Below are positions 34,432 through 42,534 of a stretch of DNA of 64,000 bases, one piece after another (position 1 is the first letter of the stretch; every line of letters begins with the position of its first letter). The notes under the pieces are model-generated. The model worked only from the letters and a program-made list of their open reading frames with translations. It did no database searches and was not told the origin of the DNA. The position numbers and the translations under genes are program-made. This DNA comes from an uncultured Oscillospiraceae bacterium (GTDB taxonomy: Bacteria > Bacillota > Clostridia > Oscillospirales > Oscillospiraceae), in assembly GCA_910587345.1 (NCBI GenBank), contig CAJUKH010000066.1:27070-91069 (forward strand). The letters run 5' to 3'.

Positions 34432-34468
34432 GAGCGGGGCAAAAAGAGGGGGAAAACGGGACGGGGCG

Positions 34469-34719
34469 GGAAGTTGTACGAAAATTGGAAATTTTGAAAG
34501 TCATCAAAAAAGGGTGATTTTCGCAAAAAAGCGGGTGATTTTTGCAAAAAACGGGGTGGTTTTGAGTGGGTGAGTTGTACAGGGGCGTACAATTAGGGGG
34601 GAATGGGGCTTAATTGTATGGAAACGTACATCAGGTTGTACGGTTTTTTACCAGTTTGGTTCGAATGGAAAGGAAATTCCCGTCTGGAGCGGATAGGAGA
34701 GGTGGAAATGGGGTGGGGG
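34469..34719. repeat. 251-bp dispersed repeat, copy 2
   Basis: The reverse complement of 9510-9760 with scattered changes. From 34507 it carries imperfect tandem units of about 20 bp (AAAAAAGGGTGATTTTCGC, AAAAAAGCGGGTGATTTTTG, AAAAAACGGGGTGGTTTTGA), then two small hairpins, the second (CGTACA/TGTACG) followed by TTTTTTA. It starts 37 bp after the ybaK stop. No gene is seen. Confidence 0.8.
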
Positions 34720-34734
34720 TAAATCGGAGAGGAG

Positions 34735-34861
34735 AAAAAAGGGGCGTGGTACGATGTACCACGCCCCTTTTTGTCGGGAGAGAGGAACAACCATGACGGG
34801 GTCCGTCACACGGGAAGAAATGCGGCAAAATGTCTTTCAGCACACACTAACCGTCCCCTTG
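34735..34861. repeat. dispersed repeat, copy 3
   Basis: A perfect hairpin (AAAAAAGGGGCGTGGTAC and GTACCACGCCCCTTTTT) is followed by GAACAACCATGACGGGGTCC and CACACGGGAAGAAATGCGG, matching 6249-6370 and 7718-7853. Three diverged ACCGTTCCCTTGTCT units follow up to 34908. Confidence 0.75.
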
Positions 34862-34888
34862 CTTCACCCTTGTCTACCGTTCCCTTGT

Positions 34889-35128
34889 CTACCGTTCCCT
34901 TGTCTTGATTCCTCTGCCTTCTTGCCACAAAATATTTAGTCCCCATCCAATTAAAAACACTGACAGAAACATCGGAAAAATACATCCAGTCTCAATGAGC
35001 GTAGTAACCAGTCGGCCAGGGGGCGTAGTCCAATTATCAACAAGATTTGATGCAACGGCAATAATAACCCCGTGGCTCTCAATTATTCCGCCAATTAAAA
35101 CCCCAATGCCGATAAGGCTTTTTTTCAT
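34889..35128 (-). CDS. small two-helix membrane protein, 79 aa
   Basis: Its ATG overlaps the TAA stop of the preceding gene (TAATG), so translation is coupled. The product has two hydrophobic stretches (about 4-28 and 48-69) joined by a polar loop (SNLVDNWTTPPGRLVTT), with a basic tail. The last codons run into the palindromic repeat zone, so the natural end may differ. It shares an operon with the secreted protein upstream; the function is unknown. Confidence 0.55.
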   Translation of the reverse strand: MKKSLIGIGVLIGGIIESHGVIIAVASNLVDNWTTPPGRLVTTLIETGCIFPMFLSVFLIGWGLNILWQEGRGIKTRER

Positions 35129-35889
35129 TATTTTACCAACTCCACCCTGAGATATCCGTCAGGCCACCCATTCGACAATTTAATGGCACTTTTTGCTGTG
35201 ACTTTATATTTCTTAGGAGTAGAAGAGTCCCCTGTATCAACATCAATGACCTGTTCATACAAAGTTCCTTCTGTTACCATATAATATGGCATAAACGCAA
35301 TAAACCCTTTACGCCCTTCAGGAATCTTATCTGCTATAGTTTCCGCAGACATAGTAATAGATTTGCTAACTTGCCCTTGCCAAGAAAAAGAAGCTCCACC
35401 TTTTACAGCATCCTTCATTTGAGTTGTGAAATTTTTACTCGCATTAAAATCAAATTTAAAACTATGAGATACCGTCATAGTAACTGTCATATTAAGTTTA
35501 ATTGTGTTGTCAAAGTCAACAGATAGCTTTTCTACCGGCGCACTTTCATCCTTATATGCTTTTGACTGGCGATACCATGTTACAGTAGTCGTAACATAAG
35601 GAACGATTTCTTCATCCTCAAGAGATGTCGCAACGTATTCAACAGGAGAAGGATTATTCATTTTGTTTGCGTATTCTATCAAATCAACCGGACACAAATT
35701 TCCATCATCGTCAAACTTAAAAACAGCTGTAACCTCTGTTCCAGTTGAGGAATTCTCCAAATATGGCAGTCCATCTTCAAAATACTTGAGTTCCCATTTT
35801 CCATCTTCTTCACTGGCAGTCTCGATTTCGGCAGCAAATGCATAGCTGCCCAGACCGACTACCATTGTCAGGGCAAGGAACATGGACAT
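35128..35889 (-). CDS. secreted protein, AT-rich, with damaged start region
   Basis: The frame reads MSMFLALTMVVGLGSYAFAAE, a signal peptide without the usual positive start, then about 230 residues rich in Thr, Ser and Lys (SFKFDFNASKNFTTQMKDAV, ASFSWQGQVSKSITMSAETIADK). The only good ribosome site (AAAGGAG) lies 20 nt before this ATG, at proper distance from ATAGAAACGC, which looks like ATGAAACGC with an extra A. The normal start would then be MKRLMSMF. It has a consensus promoter upstream. No family is recognised; amphipathic Thr/Ser strands resemble pore or adhesin folds only loosely. Confidence 0.6.
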   Translation of the reverse strand: MSMFLALTMVVGLGSYAFAAEIETASEEDGKWELKYFEDGLPYLENSSTGTEVTAVFKFDDDGNLCPVDLIEYANKMNNPSPVEYVATSLEDEEIVPYVTTTVTWYRQSKAYKDESAPVEKLSVDFDNTIKLNMTVTMTVSHSFKFDFNASKNFTTQMKDAVKGGASFSWQGQVSKSITMSAETIADKIPEGRKGFIAFMPYYMVTEGTLYEQVIDVDTGDSSTPKKYKVTAKSAIKLSNGWPDGYLRVELVK

Positions 35890-36215
35890 AAGGCGTTTCT
35901 ATGATGGTACTCCTTTCTTTTTTGTTGCAAATGTTTTGTGGCTTTGGGGAACAGTGAACCGCTTTCCCGGGCAGGAGAACGGCTCTCCCGGTCCGGTGGG
36001 CAGAAGGAGCCGCCCCCGCTGCCCTACGCCGACGTATTTGGATGGGTCGGAGCCACTTCGTTCTGCATGGGACTCACCACTTTCTTCCTGTGTTCTGACC
36101 ATATTTTACCACAGATATAGTGCAATGTCAACAAATATACAAATAGAAAAGATGGTCATATGGATAATATGTACATTTTTAAAAAGTTTCAGGAAGTGGG
36201 GGGTTCGCCGGTTAG
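35890..36215. other. 326-bp leader region between the secreted protein and the ybaK copy
   Basis: It holds the promoter of the secreted-protein operon, the conserved leader shared with 8905-8969, and a GC-rich stretch with a hairpin near 35964-35993 (CAGGAGAACGG and CCGGTCCGGTG region). No gene is seen. The GC-rich middle differs sharply from the AT-rich ends. Confidence 0.5.
36062..36131 (-). promoter_or_regulatory. promoter plus conserved leader, copy 2
   Basis: A perfect TTGACA (complement 36126-36131) and TAAAAT (complement 36103-36108) are 17 bp apart on the minus strand. AGTGGTGAGTCCCATGCAGA follows in the leader. The same set occurs at 8905-8969. Confidence 0.7.
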
Positions 36216-36455
36216 GCGGGGGAAAAATCCATCGAGATGCTGAAGCAGGCCCAGCTGCTGCCGCTGACGGGATATGTCCACGGGGGCTGCTCCTCCATGG
36301 GGATGAAAAAGCGGTTCCCCACGGTGATCGATGCCACGGCGCAGGAATTGCGGGAAATGACGGTCTCCGCCGGGAAGGTGGGGTATCAGGTGACGTTGGC
36401 CCCCGGAGATCTGGCGAAGTTCGTGGGCGCCACCTTCGCTCCTGTGAGCAAATAG
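36216..36455 (+). pseudogene. duplicated 3' half of ybaK
   Basis: Bases 36215-36456 repeat 34176-34417 at an offset of 2039 bp. The 80 codons read GEKSIEMLKQAQLLPLTGY through to FVGATFAPVSK and a stop, with a few changes against ybaK (for example SSMGMKKR for SPMGMKKR). It lacks the N-terminal half and the catalytic Lys region and has no ribosome site. It still has a terminator downstream. Confidence 0.88.
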
Positions 36456-36513
36456 GGCCGAAGGAAGAAACAGGGCTTCCGGCACGATAAAACGCAAAGA
36501 AAAACGGCCTTCC

Positions 36514-36547
36514 AAAAAGGGGCGAAGCGGATGCTTCGTCCCTTTTT
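36514..36547 (+). terminator. terminator after the ybaK copy
   Basis: AAAAAGGGGCGAAGC and GCTTCGTCCCTTTTT form a stem. Probably the original ybaK terminator. Confidence 0.75.
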
Positions 36548-36577
36548 GCCTTCCCCGAAAAAAATTTGCTCCTTTCA

Positions 36578-36606
36578 TTGTTTCTTTCGGGGAAATTTGC
36601 TATAAT
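36578..36606 (+). promoter_or_regulatory. recJ promoter
   Basis: TTGTTT and a perfect TATAAT are 17 bp apart with TTTGC before the -10, 38 bp before the ATG. Confidence 0.65.
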
Positions 36607-36644
36607 AGAATGAAAATTTGTATGATTTGGAGCGCGAAGGAGTC

Positions 36645-38714
36645 ATGAAGAACAAGCAGTGGAACGAGCTCTCCCCCGGCGGCGGGGAGGGCGCCCTTCT
36701 GGCGGCAGGCATTCCGGCCCTGTGCGCCAAGGTCCTTGCCGCCCGGGGCTGGACCGACGGAGAGGCGGCCCGGCGGTTTTTGTTTGAAGAAGCCCCCCTG
36801 TGTGACCCCATGACCATGAAGGATATGGACAAAGCCGTCGGGCGGCTGAAGGCCGCTTTGGACAAGGGGGAAACTCTGGCGGTCTACGGAGACTATGACG
36901 TGGACGGCATCACCGCCACCTGCCTGCTCACCGATTTTCTCCGCCGGGAGGGGGGCAAAGTCGTACCCTATATCCCCAACCGGCTGGAGGAGGGCTACGG
37001 CCTGAACCGGGAGGCGGTGGAGAAACTGAAAAACCAGGGGGTCACGGTGGTCATCACGGTGGACTGTGGCATCACCGCCGTGGCCGAGGCCGACCATGCC
37101 AACGCTCTGGGGCTGGAGGTCATCATCACCGACCACCACGAATGTAAGGATACCCTTCCCGCCGCCGTGGCGGTGGTGGACCCCCACAGGGACGACTGCC
37201 CCTATCCCTTCAAGCACCTGGCGGGGGTGGGGGTGGCCCTGAAGGTGGCCATGGCCATGGCCGGCCCGGGACGGACAGAGGAGCTTCTGGGGCAGTACGC
37301 CGACCTGACCGCTCTGGGCACCGTGGCCGACGTGATGGAGCTGACCGGGGAGAACCGGACCATTGTCCGCCGGGGTCTTGCCGCCCTTCCGGGCACGCCC
37401 CGGCCCGGATTGAGATCCCTGCTTGTGGAATCGGGGGCCATGGCCAAGGCCCTGTCCTCCACCTCGGTGGGGTACACCCTGGCCCCCCGCATCAACGCCG
37501 CCGGGCGGATGGGCTGCTCCCAGGTGGCGCTGGAACTGCTCCTCACCGACGACGCCGCCCGGGGGGAGGAGCTGGCAAAGGAGCTTTGCGCTCTAAATCG
37601 GCAGCGGCAGGAGCTGGAGGGGGATATCTTCTCCCAGTGCGACCTGCTGGCCGAGTCCTTCCCGGCGGGGGAGCGGGACGCTTTGGTGCTGGCGGGAGAC
37701 ACCTGGCATCAGGGGGTGGTGGGCATTGTGGCCTCCCGCCTTACCGAGCGGTACGCCGCCCCGGTGTTTATGATCTGTCTCTCAGAAGGGCGGGGCAAAG
37801 GCTCCTGCCGGTCCTACGGCGGGGTCAATCTCTTCTCCCTTCTGGAGCAGTGTGCCGACCTGCTGGAAGCCTATGGCGGCCACGAGCTGGCGGCGGGCTT
37901 TACCATTTTAGAGGAAAATATCCCCGCCTTCCGCACCCGGATCAACGCCCTGGCCCGAAAGGCCCGGGAGGAAAAGCCCCCGGTCACCGCCCTCACCATC
38001 GACTGTGTGCTGGAGGATGTCTCCCTCCTCAGTCAAGGGGAGGTGGACGCTTTGTCCCTGCTGGAGCCATACGGCCCGGGAAATCCAAAGCCGGTGTTCC
38101 GTCTGGACCGCTGTGCGCTGGCGGGGCTTACCCAGGTGGGGGGCGGCAAGCATATCAAGCTGAAGCTGGCCGCCGGGGGGAAAAATCTGGACGCCATCTT
38201 TTTCTCCGCCTCCGCCGAGGAGCTGGGCATCACCTCCGTCGACCGGGTGGACGTATGCTTTTATCCCCAAATCAACGAGTTTCGCGGCTGGCGGAGCGTG
38301 CAGCTGCTGCTGTGCGACCTGCGGCCCGCTCGGACCCGTGCCCAGGCCGAGGAGGAGCTGTTTTGCCGGCTGATGTCCGGGGAGGAGCTGACCCCGGCAG
38401 AGGCCCAGTCCCTTCTCCCCTCCCGGCAGGAATTTGCCAATCTGTGGCGGTACCTCCGGGACCGAAAGGGGGGCGACATGGAAGACACCCCCCAAAGGCT
38501 GGCCAAAAGCGTGGCAAAGACCTGCGGCCTGCGGGAGAGCTTCATGCGAACCCAGGTTTGCCTGGCGGTCTTTCACGACAGGGGCCTTATCCATATGGAA
38601 CAGACCGCCGACCACCTTCGCATCCAGATCACCGATGGGGGAGAGAAGGTGGATCTGGAGCGTTCGGAGCTGATGAAAAAATTGCACCGAATGGCAGAAA
38701 CTACACAAGCATAG
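36645..38714 (+). CDS. recJ: single-stranded-DNA-specific exonuclease RecJ
   Basis: The ATG at 36645 (MKNKQWNEL) with GAAGGAG upstream gives 689 aa. DHH-phosphoesterase motifs are visible: VYGDYDVDGITA near 83 (metal ligands), VDCGITA, the DHHE near 163, ALGTVADVM, and the DHHA1 block GVVGIVASRLTERY with GSCRSYGGVNLF and YGGHELAAGF. An OB fold follows (GPGNPKPVF) and then an extra C-terminal domain of about 120 residues typical of Firmicutes RecJ. It degrades ssDNA 5'-3' in recombination and mismatch repair. rel lies 138 bp downstream; no apt gene is between them. Confidence 0.96.
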   Translation: MKNKQWNELSPGGGEGALLAAGIPALCAKVLAARGWTDGEAARRFLFEEAPLCDPMTMKDMDKAVGRLKAALDKGETLAVYGDYDVDGITATCLLTDFLRREGGKVVPYIPNRLEEGYGLNREAVEKLKNQGVTVVITVDCGITAVAEADHANALGLEVIITDHHECKDTLPAAVAVVDPHRDDCPYPFKHLAGVGVALKVAMAMAGPGRTEELLGQYADLTALGTVADVMELTGENRTIVRRGLAALPGTPRPGLRSLLVESGAMAKALSSTSVGYTLAPRINAAGRMGCSQVALELLLTDDAARGEELAKELCALNRQRQELEGDIFSQCDLLAESFPAGERDALVLAGDTWHQGVVGIVASRLTERYAAPVFMICLSEGRGKGSCRSYGGVNLFSLLEQCADLLEAYGGHELAAGFTILEENIPAFRTRINALARKAREEKPPVTALTIDCVLEDVSLLSQGEVDALSLLEPYGPGNPKPVFRLDRCALAGLTQVGGGKHIKLKLAAGGKNLDAIFFSASAEELGITSVDRVDVCFYPQINEFRGWRSVQLLLCDLRPARTRAQAEEELFCRLMSGEELTPAEAQSLLPSRQEFANLWRYLRDRKGGDMEDTPQRLAKSVAKTCGLRESFMRTQVCLAVFHDRGLIHMEQTADHLRIQITDGGEKVDLERSELMKKLHRMAETTQA

Positions 38715-38852
38715 ACAGACAATGTGAGGTAGAAGACGGGAATGACTGCATCCGGCCTTTGCGGCTGTTTAAAAGGCTTCCTGCAAAGGCGGAGCACTGC
38801 TTCTATCTTCCCGCTTATCTTCTTAACTGAACTGTGGAAAGGAGGATGACAT

Positions 38853-41093
38853 ATGGACCCGATCTTAGAGCGCTATCAGGCCTTGGAGGAACACGTCAAA
38901 GCATACAGCCCCAACGTGGACACCCAAAAACTTTTCGAGGCCTTTTCCTATGCCGACAACGCCCACTCGGGGCAGCTGCGAAAAAGCGGGGAGCCTTATA
39001 TCATCCACCCACTGGCGGTAGCCGAGATCGTGGCCGAGCTGGAATTGGACCTGGATTCCATCATCGCCGCCCTGCTGCACGATGTCATTGAGGACACCGG
39101 CGTCTCCCACGAGGAGATCGCCAAACAGTTCTCCCCCGCCGTGGCCGATCTGGTGGAGGGGGTCACCAAGCTGACACGGGTGCAGTATGTCACCAAGGAA
39201 GAGGAGCAGATGGAGAATCTGCGGAAGATGTTCATGGCCATGACCAAGGACATCCGGGTCATCCTCATCAAGATCTGTGACCGGCTGCACAATATGCGGA
39301 CCATGGAGTATCAATCCGCCAAGAAACAGCGGGAGAAGTCTCTGGAAACGCTGGAGATATACGCCCCCATCGCCCACCGCCTTGGTATGCAGCGCATCAA
39401 GTGGGAGCTGGAGGACACCTCTCTCAAGTATCTGGACCCGGTGGGGTATCAGGAGGTGGAAAAGGCCCTGGCGGCCCGGTCCTCCGCCCACGAGGAATTT
39501 TTGGCCGGCATCCAGCGGAAGATACAGGAGCGGATGGACGCAGAGAGCATCCACTGCCATGTCTACGGCCGGGTGAAGCATATCTACTCCATCTACCGCA
39601 AAATGTACACCCAGCAGAAGACCCTGGACGAGATCTTCGACCTTTACGCCTTCCGGGTCATCGTCTCCGACCTGCCCACCTGCTACAATGTGCTGGGCTG
39701 CATCCACGATATGTACACCCCCGTGCTGGGGCGGTTCAAGGACTATATCTCCACCCCCAAGCCCAACGGCTATCAGTCCCTCCACACCACCGTCATCGGC
39801 CGGGAGGGCCTTCCCTTCGAGGTGCAGATCCGCACCGAGGAGATGCACAACACCGCCGAATACGGCATTGCCGCCCACTGGAAGTATAAGCAGGGTATGT
39901 CCAATGATAAACTGGGCAGTGAGGAGGCCTTTGAATGGGTCCGCAAGCTGCTGGAAAACCAGCAGGACGCCGACCCCGATGAGTTTATCCGCACGTTGAA
40001 GGTGGACCTTTTCGCCGACGAGGTCTTCGTCTTCACCCCCCAGGGGGATGTGAAGAGCCTTCCCGCCGGGGCCACCCCCATTGATTTCGCCTACGCCATC
40101 CACTCCGCCGTGGGCAACCGGATGACGGGGGCCAAGGTCAACGGCCGCATCGTCCCCTTTGAGGCCGAGCTGAAAAGCGGCGACATCGTGGAGGTCATCA
40201 CCTCCAAAACGGCCCACGGCCCCAGCCGGGACTGGCTGAACCTGTGCAAGTCCAACGAGGCCCGGAACAAGATACGCCAGTGGTTCAAAAAGGAACGGCG
40301 GGAGGAGAATATCGCCACCGGCCGCTCCGCTTTTGAGACCGAGCTGAAGCGGCAGGGCCTTACCATGGCCGAGATCACAGAGGAGGGCGTACTGCCCAAC
40401 CTCTTAAAGCGCAGCCGGTTTGGCTCTTTGGAAGAGCTTTACAACGCCATCGGCTACGGCGGACAGTCGGCGGCCAAGTCGGTGGGCCGCATGAAGGATG
40501 AACTGATCCGGCTGGGCAAGGCCCAGGCGGAAAAGGCGGCGGCGGAAAAGCTGGTCACCACCGGGGAAGAGGTCATTATGCCCGCCTCCTCCGCCCAGAC
40601 CGCCGCCGGGCTGAAGGCCTCCTCCCCCAAGCGGAGCCAGTCCGGCATCATCGTGGAGGGACTGGACAACTGTCTTGTAAAGTTCGCCAAGTGCTGTACC
40701 CCCGTGCCGGGGGACCCGGTGGTGGGCTTTATCACCCGGGGCTTCGGGGTATCGGTCCACCGCTCCGACTGCCCCAACGCCCAACCGGAAAACCGCAAGC
40801 CCGAGGAGGCAGGGCGGTGGATCAAGGTGGACTGGGCCGAGGGCGGCCTGCCGGGCTACCGCACGGCGCTGGAGCTTTCCGCCAAGGACCGGGACGGTCT
40901 GGCGCTGGACGTGGCCATGGCCCTTTCGGCGGCCAAGGTCCGCGTGCCCACCCTGTCGGCCAAGGCCATGCCTGACGGCTACGCCGTCGTCAGCGTGGAG
41001 GTAGAGGTCCAGGACCGGGGCGAGCTTGCCAACATTATGAATAAACTGGGTCAGATCCAGGGGGTATATCAGGTGAAGAGAGCGACAGGATAA
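38853..41093 (+). CDS. rel: bifunctional (p)ppGpp synthetase/hydrolase
   Basis: This 746-aa protein has the full Rel layout: HD hydrolase (AHSGQLRKSGEPYIIHPLAVA, LLHDVIEDT near 76), synthetase domain (VYGRVKHIYSIYRKM, YISTPKPNGYQSLHTTV), TGS domain near 385-450 (LFADEVFVFTPQGDVKSLP, DFAYAIHS), a helical/zinc-finger region with VKFAKCCTPVPGDPVVGFITRGFGVSVHR and a C-terminal ACT domain. The intact HD motif suggests both making and breaking (p)ppGpp. It controls the stringent response in the cytoplasm on ribosomes. GGAAAGGAGG precedes the ATG. Confidence 0.97.
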   Translation: MDPILERYQALEEHVKAYSPNVDTQKLFEAFSYADNAHSGQLRKSGEPYIIHPLAVAEIVAELELDLDSIIAALLHDVIEDTGVSHEEIAKQFSPAVADLVEGVTKLTRVQYVTKEEEQMENLRKMFMAMTKDIRVILIKICDRLHNMRTMEYQSAKKQREKSLETLEIYAPIAHRLGMQRIKWELEDTSLKYLDPVGYQEVEKALAARSSAHEEFLAGIQRKIQERMDAESIHCHVYGRVKHIYSIYRKMYTQQKTLDEIFDLYAFRVIVSDLPTCYNVLGCIHDMYTPVLGRFKDYISTPKPNGYQSLHTTVIGREGLPFEVQIRTEEMHNTAEYGIAAHWKYKQGMSNDKLGSEEAFEWVRKLLENQQDADPDEFIRTLKVDLFADEVFVFTPQGDVKSLPAGATPIDFAYAIHSAVGNRMTGAKVNGRIVPFEAELKSGDIVEVITSKTAHGPSRDWLNLCKSNEARNKIRQWFKKERREENIATGRSAFETELKRQGLTMAEITEEGVLPNLLKRSRFGSLEELYNAIGYGGQSAAKSVGRMKDELIRLGKAQAEKAAAEKLVTTGEEVIMPASSAQTAAGLKASSPKRSQSGIIVEGLDNCLVKFAKCCTPVPGDPVVGFITRGFGVSVHRSDCPNAQPENRKPEEAGRWIKVDWAEGGLPGYRTALELSAKDRDGLALDVAMALSAAKVRVPTLSAKAMPDGYAVVSVEVEVQDRGELANIMNKLGQIQGVYQVKRATG

Positions 41094-41166
41094 GGACACC
41101 CGCCAAATCACCCCGGCGCCAAAATAAGCCCGATGAAAATACCAACGCACAGGAGGCTTTCCCATT

Positions 41167-42387
41167 ATGAAATTCAGTGACCAGCCCTTTGTCCCCCTGC
41201 TTCTGGGGGCGGATATCAATGTCTATTCCATGGCCCGGGCCTTTCACGAGGCCTATGGGGTCAGGACCATCGCCTATGGGCTGTATCCCTCGGGACCCTG
41301 CTACGGAAGCGCCATCATTGACTACCGGGTCAGCGAGAACAACGCCTCCCCCGAAAAGGTGCTGGAACATGCCCGGCATGTTGCCGCCCAGTTCCCGGGC
41401 AAGACCATTCTGCTACTGGGCTGCGGGGATGATTATCTCACCGCCATCTCGGCCAATCTGGGGAAGTATCCGGAGAATGTGGTGGCTCCCTATGTGCCCT
41501 TGGAGCAGATGGAAGGGCTGATCCATAAGGACCGTTTTTACGCCTTGTGTGAGCAGTACGGCATCGACCACCCGGGGACCTTTGTCTACACTCCCGACAT
41601 GGGCCACGACTTTACTCTGCCCTTCCCCGGTCCCTTTGCGGTAAAGCCCTCGGAAAGTGCCACTTACTGGGACCATCCCTTTGACACCCAGCGGAAGGCC
41701 TATATCCTCCAGACCCGGGAGGAGGTGGAGCAGGTGCTGGACGAGATCTACGCCCACGGCTATGAGGACGCCATGATCATTCAGGACTTTATCCCTGGCG
41801 GGGATGAGAATATGCGGGTACTGACCTGCTATTCCGACGGGGAGGGCAAGGTGCGGCTCATGTGTCTGGGCCATGTTCTGCTGGAGGAACACACCCGCCA
41901 CGGGGCGGGAAACCACGCCGTCATCATCACCGAGCCAAACGAAGAACTTTACGAGACCTTCCGCCGGTTTCTGGAGGGGGAGGGCTATGTGGGCTTTTCC
42001 AACTTTGACATCAAATACGACCCCCGGGACGGGAAATATAAGGCCTTTGAGATCAACTGCCGTCAGGGCCGGAGCAACTACTATGTCACCGGGGCGGGGT
42101 ACAATCTGGCCCGGGTGCTGGTGGAGGACCGGGTGGAGCACAAGCCCCGGAGCCTTGTGCTGGCCGACCGGCGGAATCTGTGGATGGCCATCCCCCGGAA
42201 GGTGGCCTATGACTATATCCCCAAGCGGCTCCACGGGGAGATGAAAGCGTTAGAAAAGGCGGGGGCCTATGTAAATCCCCTGTGGTATCCGGCCGACCAC
42301 GCTCTGGTCCACAAGCTGCGGGTGTACCGCATCCAGAAACGGCAGTTTGGCTGGTATGCGGGGAGCATGGAGAAGCCGAAGGATTAA
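41167..42387 (+). CDS. ATP-grasp enzyme, D-aspartate ligase-like
   Basis: This 406-aa protein has an N-terminal Rossmann-like part (VPLLLGADINVYSMARAFHEAYGV) very like enterococcal D-aspartate ligase, then an ATP-grasp domain (FAVKPSES, AMIIQDFIPGGDENMRVLTC, and the metal-binding FDIKYDPRDGKYKAFEINCRQGRSNYY). Enterococcal Asl joins D-Asp through its beta-carboxyl to the epsilon-amino group of L-Lys in cell-wall precursors. The Asp/Glu racemase gene directly downstream fits this role. Other carboxylate-amine ligases with this fold remain possible. Confidence 0.75.
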   Translation: MKFSDQPFVPLLLGADINVYSMARAFHEAYGVRTIAYGLYPSGPCYGSAIIDYRVSENNASPEKVLEHARHVAAQFPGKTILLLGCGDDYLTAISANLGKYPENVVAPYVPLEQMEGLIHKDRFYALCEQYGIDHPGTFVYTPDMGHDFTLPFPGPFAVKPSESATYWDHPFDTQRKAYILQTREEVEQVLDEIYAHGYEDAMIIQDFIPGGDENMRVLTCYSDGEGKVRLMCLGHVLLEEHTRHGAGNHAVIITEPNEELYETFRRFLEGEGYVGFSNFDIKYDPRDGKYKAFEINCRQGRSNYYVTGAGYNLARVLVEDRVEHKPRSLVLADRRNLWMAIPRKVAYDYIPKRLHGEMKALEKAGAYVNPLWYPADHALVHKLRVYRIQKRQFGWYAGSMEKPKD

Positions 42388-42534
42388 GTTCAGACAGGAG
42401 AGAAGGAGCAGGAGAGAAAAACCGTGTCCGGTAAAGCTGGGTCATTGAGGAAGAGCCGCCGCCAAAGATCGTGCCGCAGCGTTTCCCTCCCTCTGTCCCC
42501 ATCTTTCATTTGCCAAACGTAAGGAGGCAGGCCC

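Noticed and set aside
34614..34796. Short plus-strand frame in the 251-bp repeat as a gene
   Set aside because: The same frame in the other repeat copy diverges by frame-breaking changes after about 20 codons and neither copy has a ribosome site.
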